Assembly: GCF_031454185.1 (NCBI RefSeq)
Contig: NZ_JAVDQI010000001.1
Coordinates: 124,001 to 188,000 of the forward strand
Direction: 5' to 3'
Source of the DNA: Methanococcoides alaskense
GTDB taxonomy: Archaea; Halobacteriota; Methanosarcinia; Methanosarcinales; Methanosarcinaceae
Length of the DNA stretch: 64,000 bases
Part shown: one piece after another, positions 9,157 through 17,895 of the stretch
Position numbering within the stretch: position 1 is the first letter of the stretch
How the letters are laid out: the number at the start of each line of letters is the position of its first letter
Translations under genes and position numbers: made by a program
Notes under the pieces: model-generated
The model's input: only the letters and a program-made list of their open reading frames with translations
Databases searched by the model: none
Told to the model about the DNA's origin: nothing

Positions 9157-10149
9157 ATGAGTAAAATATATATTAAGCTTAAAAATTTTGTATACAGCAC
9201 ATATTTAGATGCTTTAAAAGATCATTTTAAAGCTATTATAGCATTTATTATTTTAGCTATTGCTGTAACACTTAAGGAATATATTTACAAAATACTTACC
9301 TACGAAATACACGTTTGGAAGGTAATTACGTTTGTTCTAATTTTAGTATTAATTTATATGTTAACCATATATTTACTAAATCATGAGAAATGTATTCTAA
9401 ATAGACACGGTTTTATTTGGAAAATTAATCTTATTGGCAATAAAATAATATATCTCAGTGATCCTCTATGCCCAAATTGCGATTGTGATCTTTTAGAGAC
9501 ATCCAACACAACTTCAGAAAAAACACTCATGTGTACAAAATGCCATAAAGTTTATGGAATAAACCCGCCTTCTATAAAAAATCTACAAGATAGTGTAAAG
9601 CAAATTGTTAAATCTGACTTAAAATCAAATAAAAGTTTAGACGTCAACTGGTCTATTTACTTCAACAGGTTTATTTACGATTACCCATCGAGCAAATTAT
9701 CTATCAAAAACAAAGGAATATTTGATGTTGACGATGTTACTATTACCATAAATGTCGAAGCAGATGATAAAAGAGACTTTGTTAAAACATACGAGTTGGG
9801 AATAATAGGCTCGGAGTCATCCAAAAAAGTTTCTGAAAATGATCCAATGGGAGAAGTGTTAAAAATACTTTCAAAGTGGAATCTACTTCGTGTATTTGAA
9901 CATAAAAGACCAATCAAATCTACTGATGATTTTGGCGAAATATCAGAAAAAGATGAATTTTATTATACTCGTTATGCCATGAAAGAATTCACAGCAAAAC
10001 TTTTTGTCGATATAACTTATTCCATCAAAAATAAAACAAAAAAACAAAATCTCATTTTCCACCTTAAACCTAAATTCATTGACTTGAAGTCATGGCATGA
10101 TAACTATGACCATACAAATTGCATTATTGATATTGTAAAAATTGATTAA
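9157..10149 (+). CDS. Hypothetical membrane protein with zinc ribbon
   Basis: The 330-residue protein has two N-terminal hydrophobic helices (FKAIIAFIILAIAVTL and VITFVLILVLIYMLTIYLL), then a zinc-ribbon-like set of cysteines at residues ~106-132 (CPNCDCD ... CTKCHK), then a long polar domain rich in beta-strand patterns. No family was recognised. It lies inside the repeat-bounded island with the retron, in very A+T-rich DNA, and its 3' end overlaps the decayed gene on the other strand by 26 bp. It might be a defence-associated membrane protein, but only the neighbourhood suggests that. Confidence 0.6.
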   Translation: MSKIYIKLKNFVYSTYLDALKDHFKAIIAFIILAIAVTLKEYIYKILTYEIHVWKVITFVLILVLIYMLTIYLLNHEKCILNRHGFIWKINLIGNKIIYLSDPLCPNCDCDLLETSNTTSEKTLMCTKCHKVYGINPPSIKNLQDSVKQIVKSDLKSNKSLDVNWSIYFNRFIYDYPSSKLSIKNKGIFDVDDVTITINVEADDKRDFVKTYELGIIGSESSKKVSENDPMGEVLKILSKWNLLRVFEHKRPIKSTDDFGEISEKDEFYYTRYAMKEFTAKLFVDITYSIKNKTKKQNLIFHLKPKFIDLKSWHDNYDHTNCIIDIVKID

Positions 10150-11074
10150 TGGTCATATTAGTAAAAATCTTTCTAACATTCCTAGCTTTTAAATTCAAAC
10201 TTCCTTCTTTTGCTTTTTTCTTCAAATAAGCCAAAGCACTCCTATGTTTAATTCCAATTTCTCTTGCTTTCTCAGGAGTAAGCTTCAAGATATAATCATA
10301 AACTAACTTCTCATTAATAAACTCCTGAGCCTTCTTCACATCCAATTCCTGTTCATCAATATTGTTAGCTTCCTTTCCAATATAAATCACAGAATCAGCA
10401 TGAACATGCTTTCTCTCAAGAACACCAATATCCCCATCAAACTTATGCTCAAGATGATCTACATATTGCATAATTGTCCTGCTCAACGGTTTGAAATAAT
10501 GAGATCCTTCTTTAAGCTCTCCAGTTGCATAATCAATAAACGGTTCATAAACAATACTCTGAGGATCATTTGAGAAAGGAGATAAAGGCTTGACTGCCTT
10601 GCCATCATCTTCAGTAACTTGAAACCCAACATGATAGAAATTGAACGGTTTAATCTGATCTTTCCATTCTTTCTCTTTATTGATAGCATCAAATCTGTGC
10701 AACACGTTTGCAGTTGAAACAGTGAGCCTTGAAATAGCATACACGTTTGAATACTTCTCTTCAATATCCAATTCAGAGATCATTCCATAATGAAGTTTAA
10801 CAATGTCTTCCCATATCTCAGCCTGCCAATCCTCTACATCCTTTGGAAATGGATTTGTTAAATGTCCAAGTCCATGCAATTTGAAAGATCTCTCCCCTTC
10901 CATGAACTTAATCTTTCCATTCTCAAAAGTATAAAGTGCATACCGTTTTGAAGAGATTCCATAAAACCACATATCGTCTTTTTCAGGCTTCAATTAATCA
11001 ATATCAAGGCTATAAGGATTGAGGGGTTGAAAATAATCAATGACCTCCTGAGCATGTTCAGGAGTGGCTTCCAT
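10124..11074 (-). pseudogene. Truncated gene with in-frame TAA (SKRYALY family, copy 1)
   Basis: The minus strand reads MEATPEHAQEVIDYFQPLNP through SLDID, then a TAA at 10994-10996, then directly in frame LKPEKDDMWFYGISSKRYAL and onward for 289 codons. The text reads on naturally across the stop, so this is one gene with a nonsense codon and a missing 5' part. The C-terminal half is hydrophilic with a DxxD-linked helical end. I did not identify the family. Shorter pieces of the same C-terminal region are at 15798-16140 and 35279-35540. Because this stop is TAA, pyrrolysine decoding cannot rescue it. Confidence 0.6.
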
Positions 11075-11261
11075 GTATGATAATGGTTACTGAAAAACTT
11101 CCATTAACTTTCACAAAGTAAAAGTGCTGCCTGTCGGGAAAGTATATATCAAGAGCAAATTTCAGATTGAATATTAATGAAAAGTTGTTTTCCTCTCAAT
11201 ATTCACGTTATGTAGGGGTCGGAAATGTGAGAAGAAATTAATTTTTGGATAAGCTCATGAA

Positions 11262-13850
11262 TTAAAACTCAATTAATTTCTTATCTATATTTGAAACTGG
11301 TTTTATTTCTTCAGCTGGATCAGCTGGCATTGGATTCTGAAGTGACTTATGGATTAAGTTGAAATCAGCAATAACAAATCCTTCTTCTCCTTTTCTTAGT
11401 TTGCATAATTTATTTTGGCGATCATTTTCATCTTTGAAACCTCTTCTTACAAGGGCACCCTGAGATTCAGGGCGAATTAAACCAAATACTGAAGTTCCTC
11501 CATAAAGAGATGTATTTGATATAACAATGTATACAGCACTATTAGTAGTGTGGTTATGTGCATCGTCATAGAATCTTTCTGTTGCTGAATTATAAGAAGG
11601 AATAAAAATAATGTCTGGTTTTTGGTTTCCTCGAAGCCTATCTCTTAAATTTAAAAAATCTCTGCAAATGAGTATAGAAATTTTTCCAACCTTTGTATTA
11701 TAAATATATAACTCACTCCCAGGGACCATATTTTCGTCCGTTATTCCTGGGTTCTCAAAAGGTGAAGGGGTTATTTTCATTTGTAAAGGAATAGATATGT
11801 TTGAATCAACTATCAGTTTACAAACATTGTGATTTTCGTTATCATAGTAACTCCCTGCTACAATCACCATATCCGTATATGTATTTTGGATGCCTTCAAT
11901 CCAATCTTCGCGTACACAAAGTTCTGGCAAGCAAACAATATCAGCTCCTAAATCAAATGCCTTAGCCAGCGCATTCAAAACTTTTGTTTTCAACCTATTT
12001 TCATCAATAATCTGAGGAGGAAACTCTTCAGTGGACAATTCATAAGCAAGCTGTACAGCTATAATTTTTACAACTCTTTTTTCAGTATGTGAAATATTGA
12101 CAGTCGAAAAATCACGATGCTTAGAAACATTAGCTGAAATTTTTGAAGCAGAAGATTTATTGGATACATCGATTAAAATTGACTCTATCTTTAAATTATC
12201 CTTCTCGTTAACTTCTTTTGTATTTTTTTCCAGATGTTCGACCATCTCGGATTTGCTCTTATTAGTTGGTTTTTCAAAAAATATTCCATTTTTATCTTTA
12301 AACCACATAACAATAAAGAGTCCTGATTTAGAAGAACTTGTTTCCATATATGAAGGTAATTTTTTAGTTAAACTATTTTCTAATTGAGCGTCATGGGCTA
12401 ATTCCAGTCCAGTGGAAACGTTCAGCTCTATTCTTTTTTGTGTAGTAAACAAAAACTTAAAGCCAAAATATTTAATTTCTTCATCAAACTCTTCTATAGT
12501 TTGAATATTTTTGTGTAATAGACGCTCTTCAATAAACGAAAAAATTATTTTATGAACACTTGATTGTATTTTAGGAGTAGGAGATACTTTATGTTTAGTA
12601 CCATCTAATATCACAAAAGATTCCTCATTCCAAAATGTCGGATAAAACTTTTGTCTTTCCATACCAAGCTTCATTTCTGCAATGACATCACAAATAACTT
12701 GTAAGAAGTCACCTTCTGAATCAATAGGTTGATCATAAGTTTCAGGGTTGATTTTACTATTTTTCTGAAGAGATCGGACCACAAGTTCCGTTTCCCTTGG
12801 ATTGCTTAACTTTTTGTTGTAATTTATCCAATCTAAACTTTTAAGCTTCTGTATTAAAGGATTTGCAAAATCAGGGTCGACCATTTTAACAAATGCTAAT
12901 TCCCCAAAAATCTTCTCTTTGAAGAAAGGATTGTTTTCTCTATTCTCCATTTCGGGACCATTTTTAAGGATATTGTGTACAGTCGCTCGTATATTCTTTT
13001 TCCTTTTTCTACCGATGCTCACTTTGTCATTAACAACTAATCCAGTTACTTTTTGTTTTGAACCTTGTGAAAACATTCTCGTTTTATCTTCATTAACGAT
13101 AAAACCATTTTCTTCAATAATTTCTATTATAATTTGTTTATGTTTTGGAAGATTAGAACCACCAGAAATGGTGATATCATCTGCATATCTTGAATATTTA
13201 AAATTTATTTTTGCGCAATATGCATCAATTTTTTCATCAATTTTTAAAGCCACTAAATTAGAAAGTGTAGGACTTGTTGGAGCACCTTGGGGTAATGTAC
13301 GATGATGGGTGCATATGTCAGCTAGTAACGAAGCAACTTTTGGGGAGTATCCAGCAGATTTGAAGATATTACGAACAGAATTAAATTGGATATTTGGGAA
13401 AAAGTCTTTGAGATCGATTCCTAGTACTAAATCTTGATTAACATGAATAGACGCATTTGTCACAATTGATTTGCCTGGAACAAAACCATGAGAAAAATCT
13501 CCAACGTCTAATTTATATAAAATATGATCAAGAATCCATCTTTGTACATATTTCATTGGTTTTGCAGGAGCACTAATCTCTCTCAAACTACCATTTTTTT
13601 TGGGTAAATTAAACGTAGAGTAAGCTTTTTCTTTTTTAGATAAAAAATAACCAATTTGTTTTGAAGATGAATTTGACAAACTACAAAAATGATCTCGGTC
13701 GTATATGTATGGCAAATTGTTAATATACAATTTTTTAAATGAATTAAAATTATTTATATATTCATTGCTACTTAACTTCGGAATAATACCTATTTCAATA
13801 TAATGATTAAACTAAATTTGTAATTTATTATCATTTGGTAATTTATCCAT
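11262..13850 (-). CDS. Retron reverse transcriptase fused to a nitrilase domain
   Basis: Numbered from the TTG at 13730, this 822-residue protein has a retron-type reverse transcriptase in residues 1-~330: the NAxxH motif (NASIH, 92-96), motif A IDLKDFFPN (105-113), LPQGAPTSPTLSN, the catalytic YADD (182-185) and the VTG motif (228-230). NAxxH and VTG mark retron enzymes. Residues ~330-560 are unrecognised. Residues ~560-800 form a carbon-nitrogen hydrolase with a complete Glu-Lys-Cys triad: E603 in LPEL, K652 in QMKITP, C689 in LICRD. The frame stays open upstream to a TAG at 13812-13814 and beyond it, still in frame, to an ATG at 13850 with a GGTGG ribosome site, so the start is either that ATG with a read UAG or a downstream codon such as TTG 13730. 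RT-nitrilase fusions are known in defence systems (DRT type 1); the fused nitrilase is the likely effector. A structured RNA region lies just upstream. Confidence 0.85.
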
Positions 13851-13893
13851 CAATTGCCCACCAAACACAACTTAGAATACGATTTTGAAAAAT

Positions 13894-14057
13894 AGTTGTC
13901 CTCACAAAAGCGGAACGCTTTTCTGAAATATGAAATTGAAATAGCGAAGCGGAATTTCATATTCCTCAGGTAAAGGTTTACCTTTGCTTAGTATGCCATT
14001 TGCATGATGTTACACCACACATACCTCTTTCACAAGAGATAGTTTCTGAGGACAACT
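13894..14057 (-). ncRNA. Candidate retron msr-msd RNA
   Basis: On the minus strand the region begins with AGTTGTCCTCA (14057-14047) and ends with its exact complement TGAGGACAACT (13904-13894), the a1/a2 repeat pair of a retron. Just after a1 is a G (14046) that could be the branching guanosine. Next comes a 5-bp hairpin CTCTT/AAGAG (14025-14038) within a larger region, then GGTAAACCTTTACC, then a long msd-like hairpin at 13925-13965 (13-bp arms, one G-U), then a perfect 7-bp hairpin AAAAGCG/CGCTTTT at 13906-13922. It lies directly upstream of the reverse transcriptase, as in retrons. A TATA-like tract (AAATATAATT, about 14104-14113) could start it near 14085. The RNA fold was judged by eye. 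Confidence 0.8.
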
Positions 14058-14167
14058 TAGCTTTATAACGAAATCATCAATACAAATACTTTACCATTCA
14101 AATTAATTATATTTCAACATCAACATTTATAATCGGATGATTATATTTGGCAATTTGTAATTATAGC

Positions 14168-14224
14168 GTACAAAAAAATAGACTTACCTATATCCCCGCA
14201 TAATCTATCGGGGATATAGGTAAC
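14168..14224. repeat. Inverted 31-bp repeat and 15-bp palindrome, right border of retron island
   Basis: Bases 14168-14198 are the reverse complement of the 8867-8897 repeat (30 of 31 identical). The same spot contains a perfect 15-bp inverted repeat, TTACCTATATCCCCG (14185-14199) and CGGGGATATAGGTAA (14210-14224), around a 10-nt loop. It may act as a mobile-element end or as a bidirectional hairpin terminator between the retron RNA and the VOC gene. Confidence 0.7.
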
Positions 14225-14376
14225 TCGTAAAAATGCCACTCTTTTAATTAATTCACTTATTCTTTTGAAAAAAGCAACTTTAATTAATAGCTGCATATTT
14301 AATTAAATTTTGATAAAAATCTAAACCGGCAATATTAAATGATTGTGAATCAAATATGTTTGGGGGAGTAGTATAA

Positions 14377-14748
14377 ATGCCAACAATTGTTTATTTTGAC
14401 TTACCAGTAGATGTTATAGAACGTGCAAAGAAATTCTATGGCGAACTATTTGATTGGAAGATTGAAAAGATTCCAGAGCCATTAGAATACTACTCTATTG
14501 AAACAACAACTCTAAGCGGTGAAGAAGGCCTCAGTGGTGGGATGGCAAAAAGAGAAAATGCCGATCAGAAAATTACCACCTTTATTGGAGTTCCATCAGT
14601 AGATGAATGCATTGATAAAGTTGAAATACTCGGTGGGAAAGTGCTTGAGCCTAAAACAGCTGTGGCTGGATTGGGATTTTATGCAATTTTTAATGATACT
14701 GAAAATAATACCATTGGCCTTTGGGAAGAAGATAAAAATACGAAATAA
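14377..14748 (+). CDS. VOC/glyoxalase family protein
   Basis: The 123-residue protein has the N-terminal pattern IVYFDLPVDVIERAKKFYGE and LFDWKIEK, followed by an internally repeated beta-alpha-beta-beta-beta module (GGKVLEPKTAV, YAIFNDTENNTIGLWEE), as in the single-domain glyoxalase/bleomycin-resistance (VOC) family. These bind a metal and act on small substrates; the specific substrate cannot be told. The ATG follows a GGGGGAG ribosome site by 8 nt. It is a single-gene unit just outside the retron island. Confidence 0.8.
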   Translation: MPTIVYFDLPVDVIERAKKFYGELFDWKIEKIPEPLEYYSIETTTLSGEEGLSGGMAKRENADQKITTFIGVPSVDECIDKVEILGGKVLEPKTAVAGLGFYAIFNDTENNTIGLWEEDKNTK

Positions 14749-14790
14749 AGAATCTTGGCAATGAATTTAAATTCTGAGAACTTAGATATT

Positions 14791-15360
14791 TTATTTTCCT
14801 CCAAATTTTTTATTTTGTTCTATTAACTCTACTGAGTTTTTAATTCTTTTCTGTCTAGTTTCGTCTTTCTTTGCACTATTAACCCAATAAACATAAGCTA
14901 ATTTTGCTGAAGGAGCAAGGTTTTCAAAGTTATTTAGTGCTTTCTTATTCTTTTCCAAAGCTGATTTAAGATCATCTGGCACAGAAAAATCTTTACTTGA
15001 TGGAACTATTTCTTGATTCTTGATTCCATTCTGAAATATCCTAAGACCTCTTTCTGTCATACGTCCTTGCTTAATCATTTTTTTTGCTCTTTCAATATTG
15101 ATGACAGACCAATGGCTTTTGGATGTTCGAGGACTAAAACGCTGCATATATCTATCATCATCAATTGTCTGTATCTGACCATCAATCCAACCAAAGCAAA
15201 TAGCCTCCTCAACAGCATCGCTATAAGGAATAGACAATTTTTTTGTGTGTTTTTTATAATAGATCAGCCAGACATTTTTTTCTGAAAGATAATTTTTTTG
15301 TAACCATGATCGCCATTCTTCGCGATCTTTTGAGTACATTGTCTCTAATTTTTCTTTCAT
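14791..15360 (-). CDS. YdeI/OmpD-associated family protein
   Basis: The 189-residue protein carries the family features WLQKNYLSEKNVWLIYYKKH, EEAICFGWIDGQ, RYMQRFSPRTSKSHWSVINI and a C-terminal DETRQKRIKNSVELIEQNKK. Members are widespread in bacteria and some archaea and have been linked to peptide or bacteriocin resistance in one case, but the biochemical role is unknown. Its ATG overlaps the stop of the decayed DUF3795 gene (ATGA), so the two were once translationally coupled. Confidence 0.8.
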   Translation of the reverse strand: MKEKLETMYSKDREEWRSWLQKNYLSEKNVWLIYYKKHTKKLSIPYSDAVEEAICFGWIDGQIQTIDDDRYMQRFSPRTSKSHWSVINIERAKKMIKQGRMTERGLRIFQNGIKNQEIVPSSKDFSVPDDLKSALEKNKKALNNFENLAPSAKLAYVYWVNSAKKDETRQKRIKNSVELIEQNKKFGGK

Positions 15361-15735
15361 TTATTCCCTCTTATCTTATCCAAATTGCTTTCTGCATTTT
15401 GATGGTTTGGGACTGAAAAGAAGCCTTTTAACATATTGCATGTTTCATATTCATCACAACTCGCACATGTGCTGAACTCCTTTCCTTTACAGCATTTCCT
15501 TATAGGACAGTTTGAACATCCTATGAAAACACTGCTTTCTGATCAGCAACCTTTACAATTCATATCTTTTAAAGTCAAACCCTTTCCAAGATATTCAGCA
15601 TATAGCTTCGACCATTCTTCAGCAGTTTTTTTGTCCCAGTTTATCATCATTATTGACTGTAGCAATGAATACAGGACACTCCTCATAATTCAAGCCACAG
15701 CAACCTAAATTGTTTTTTTCATAACATCACCTCTT
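15357..15735 (-). pseudogene. DUF3795 cysteine-rich protein, decayed
   Basis: The translated text (GCCGLNYEECPVFIATVNND, then MNCKGC, stop, SESSVFIGCSNCPIRKCC) matches the DUF3795 zinc- or cluster-binding family. Two defects are visible: the ATG is out of frame across a run of seven A bases near 15722, and a TGA interrupts the frame after NCKGC. An intact relative lies at 22698-23150. A sequencing error in the A-run is possible for the first defect but would not explain the second. Confidence 0.6.
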
Positions 15736-15797
15736 CAAAAATTAGTATTTTATTGTTTATAAATTCACTCAATTTGAGTAGGTTAAATACAGTATTC

Positions 15798-16140
15798 TTA
15801 AATTGATACTATTCGCTTTACAGCTGGAGTATTCAATTTAATGTCTCCATCCTCAAGTATCTTTTTTTTGATTCTCTGGAAAGTCTTCCTATCAACTCCC
15901 CATTTTTCAGCCTGCTTTTGAGGTAAAGCAAGTATCTTCTGCATAATGTCTTTTTTATTCAAAAATTCTTGAGCCTTCTTCACATCCAATTCCTGCTCAT
16001 CAACATTGTTAGCTTCCTTCCCGATGTAAACAACACCATCAGCATAAACATGCTTCCTCTCAAGAATCCCACTCTCACCATCGAACTTATGCTCAGGGTG
16101 TTCTACTCAACGGTTTGAAGTAATGAGACCACAGTATTTT
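15798..16140 (-). pseudogene. Truncated gene fragment (SKRYALY family, copy 2)
   Basis: The minus strand reads EHPEHKFDG, then ERKHVYADGVVYIGKEANNV and DVKKAQEFLNKKD to a stop at 15798, closely matching the C-terminal third of the gene at 10124-11074. At the upstream side SHYFKPLSRT is in another frame and about seven codons are missing before HPEHKF, so an internal deletion has broken the frame. Only this C-terminal piece remains. Confidence 0.6.
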
Positions 16141-16218
16141 TCATGTTGTCGAGGTTAACTAAAAATAAACTGCTATTATTAAAAAATAAAAAAGTAGGTA
16201 GTTTATTTTTTTAGGTCA

Positions 16219-16620
16219 TTAACAGCAACCAGATTTGACTTTTACTCTGCCGTCTGAATTAATTGCCTCAGACAATTCATTTTCATCAGGGAACGTCTTT
16301 GCTGCCCTGATTTTTCCGCTTTCCACGATTAACGGTAGTAGCTTTGACAATGTAAAGTCTAAATTAATATCTTTAACAGTTAATTTTTCACCGCTGTTTT
16401 CAAAGATAGTATTAAGGCGTGCGATCAGATCTTCCCTGTTTTCTTTTTCAACTTCGATCATTTTAACGTTAAAAGTCATTTCATAATCTCCATTTCCAAA
16501 ATTTACAGATAGATCTGTCGGCATCATTGTATCAGCACTTTCGCAATTACAGCTACAGCCGCAACCTGCGTCACTTTGCTCTTTACCACTAACAAATATC
16601 TCAATTGATTTCTTTTCCAT
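16219..16620 (-). CDS. Cysteine-rich hypothetical protein
   Basis: From ATG 16620 (ribosome site AAGGTG) the ~133-residue protein has a cysteine cluster near the N-terminus (CGCSCNCES) and ends in GCC, with a regular beta/alpha middle part. The cysteines probably bind a metal or FeS cluster. It follows the QueG-like FeS gene with 15-24 bp between them and is probably cotranscribed. No named family was recognised. A GTG at 16629 is an alternative start. Confidence 0.6.
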   Translation of the reverse strand: MEKKSIEIFVSGKEQSDAGCGCSCNCESADTMMPTDLSVNFGNGDYEMTFNVKMIEVEKENREDLIARLNTIFENSGEKLTVKDINLDFTLSKLLPLIVESGKIRAAKTFPDENELSEAINSDGRVKVKSGCC

Positions 16621-16644
16621 TTTTTTCACCTTAACCTTTTATTT

Positions 16645-17202
16645 TTATACTGGACATACATTCACACATTTACCACAAGCACACTTACTTAGGTCACCTT
16701 TTGCATTCGGAATCGTCCTAATAGGACATACTTTTAAACATTTCATACAATTGATACAGACATTTTCTTTCTTTTCACTTGGAATTAGTTTTGCATCAGT
16801 TAGAATTGCACTGATCGCTCCTGTTAGTCCTAAACCTTCAATTACTAAGGAATCAACAGGACTTATTCCTCCAAGTCCTGCTTCAATTCCAAGTCTGACA
16901 AGGGAAAAACCCATTTCATCCGGCTCAATTGGTATAGCTTTAAACCCGTTTTCATTGAGATGATCAATAACATCATTTTGTGCAGCTATTGTGCTAAAAA
17001 TGTCATTAAACACTCCCATTTCACCACTTTCATTTCCTTCTGCAAACACTATTGCAGACTCAAATTCGGGGAATATACTTGCAGGGTGTCTTCCATTTTC
17101 CAGATCACTAAATCTTTCTTTAGTAGCGATACCAACTACATCAAAAACATCAAGTTTTTCTAAAATTTTCCTCGATATTTCTTCGTTTTTGTTATCTTTC
17201 AT
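16645..17202 (-). CDS. 4Fe-4S protein related to epoxyqueuosine reductase (short form)
   Basis: The 185-residue protein resembles the C-terminal part of QueG and reductive-dehalogenase-like proteins: a segment GFSLVRLGIEAGLGGISPVD followed by a ferredoxin-type domain with CINCMKCLKVCPIRTIP and CACGKCVNVCPV. It is shorter than true QueG (over 300 residues), so tRNA queuosine modification is unlikely; a redox role is more probable. It is the first gene of a two-gene unit with the cysteine-rich protein. Confidence 0.65.
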   Translation of the reverse strand: MKDNKNEEISRKILEKLDVFDVVGIATKERFSDLENGRHPASIFPEFESAIVFAEGNESGEMGVFNDIFSTIAAQNDVIDHLNENGFKAIPIEPDEMGFSLVRLGIEAGLGGISPVDSLVIEGLGLTGAISAILTDAKLIPSEKKENVCINCMKCLKVCPIRTIPNAKGDLSKCACGKCVNVCPV

Positions 17203-17211
17203 CCAATTACA

Positions 17212-17895
17212 CCTTCTTACAACAACTCAAATTTTTCTAGTCCACAATTTAGAGGATGCTTTCATATATGCTCAAAGGAGCTTTTTTCCAGCCTCTGAAC
17301 CGGGTGAACACTGGAAAACGTCAGTGATCTTGACGATCACGAGGCTCTTTGCAGGAAATCCTGGCTTTATGGAATGTACCCACTCCCTCATCTTCTCGTG
17401 ATCAGGACCTTCTGTCTTGACCTCTGCATTTCCTTTTATCTGGAAACAGCCTCCTGTACCGGAACCCCACACATATATAGCGACCTGTGGGTTCTCCTGA
17501 ATGTTTGCAAGGGTCTTGACCATGAAGTTATCAGCAAACCATATGGTCTCATCATCCCTAAGCTCGCAAAAACGCATTGGAACAACATTTGGTGTTCCTT
17601 CCTTTGATGCTGTTGCGAGTGGAAATATCATTAATTTTGAAAATGCTTCTTTCATATTTTCTGTAAGTATAACCATTTAGATCACCATTTTTAATCGATA
17701 ATAGCATCTTTTTCGAGACATCAAAAGAAAATGCTGCACTTTTAAATATCTGGATACAGTGTCTGATCTTTTTCTATTATTGATGTGAAGTCACACGCAC
17801 ATTTGTCATAAGCTGAAAGACAACTTACAATTCTCGATCGAGTTTCATCTCCTGGAGATCGAAGAATAGTAAATACATGTGTTATACTACATATG
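17212..17895 (-). pseudogene. ArsR-type regulator pseudogene split by the PPOX gene
   Basis: Two pieces match the intact ArsR gene at 18201-18485. The 5' piece (about 17740-17895) reads GDETRSRIVSCLSAYDKCAC and DFTSIIEKDQT, then a frameshift before SRYLK. The 3' piece (about 17212-17265) reads LNCGLEKFELL before a stop, matching LNCGIKKLEFCC. The middle of the gene is missing and the PPOX gene (17272-17676) occupies the gap. Its former promoter region keeps ACATATGTACATATGTGCAT (about 17890-17910), probably the old operator. Confidence 0.7.
17272..17676 (-). CDS. Pyridoxamine 5'-phosphate oxidase family flavoprotein
   Basis: The 134-residue split-barrel protein has the pattern FPLATASKEGTPNVVPMRFC and IWFADNFMVKTLANIQENPQ and VAIYVWGSG, typical of small FMN-binding PPOX-like proteins in methanogens. 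It probably binds FMN or F420; the substrate is unknown. A ribosome site GGTGATC precedes the ATG. It sits exactly in the gap of a broken arsR gene, so it came in by insertion or replacement. Confidence 0.8.
   Translation of the reverse strand: MVILTENMKEAFSKLMIFPLATASKEGTPNVVPMRFCELRDDETIWFADNFMVKTLANIQENPQVAIYVWGSGTGGCFQIKGNAEVKTEGPDHEKMREWVHSIKPGFPAKSLVIVKITDVFQCSPGSEAGKKLL

Noticed and set aside
10994..10996. TAA in the decayed gene as a recoded codon
   Set aside because: TAA is not known to be recoded in these archaea, and the 5' part of the gene is missing anyway.
15500..15560. TGA in the DUF3795 frame as a possible selenocysteine codon
   Set aside because: The gene also has a frameshift, no SECIS-like hairpin was seen, and the position is not a conserved cysteine.
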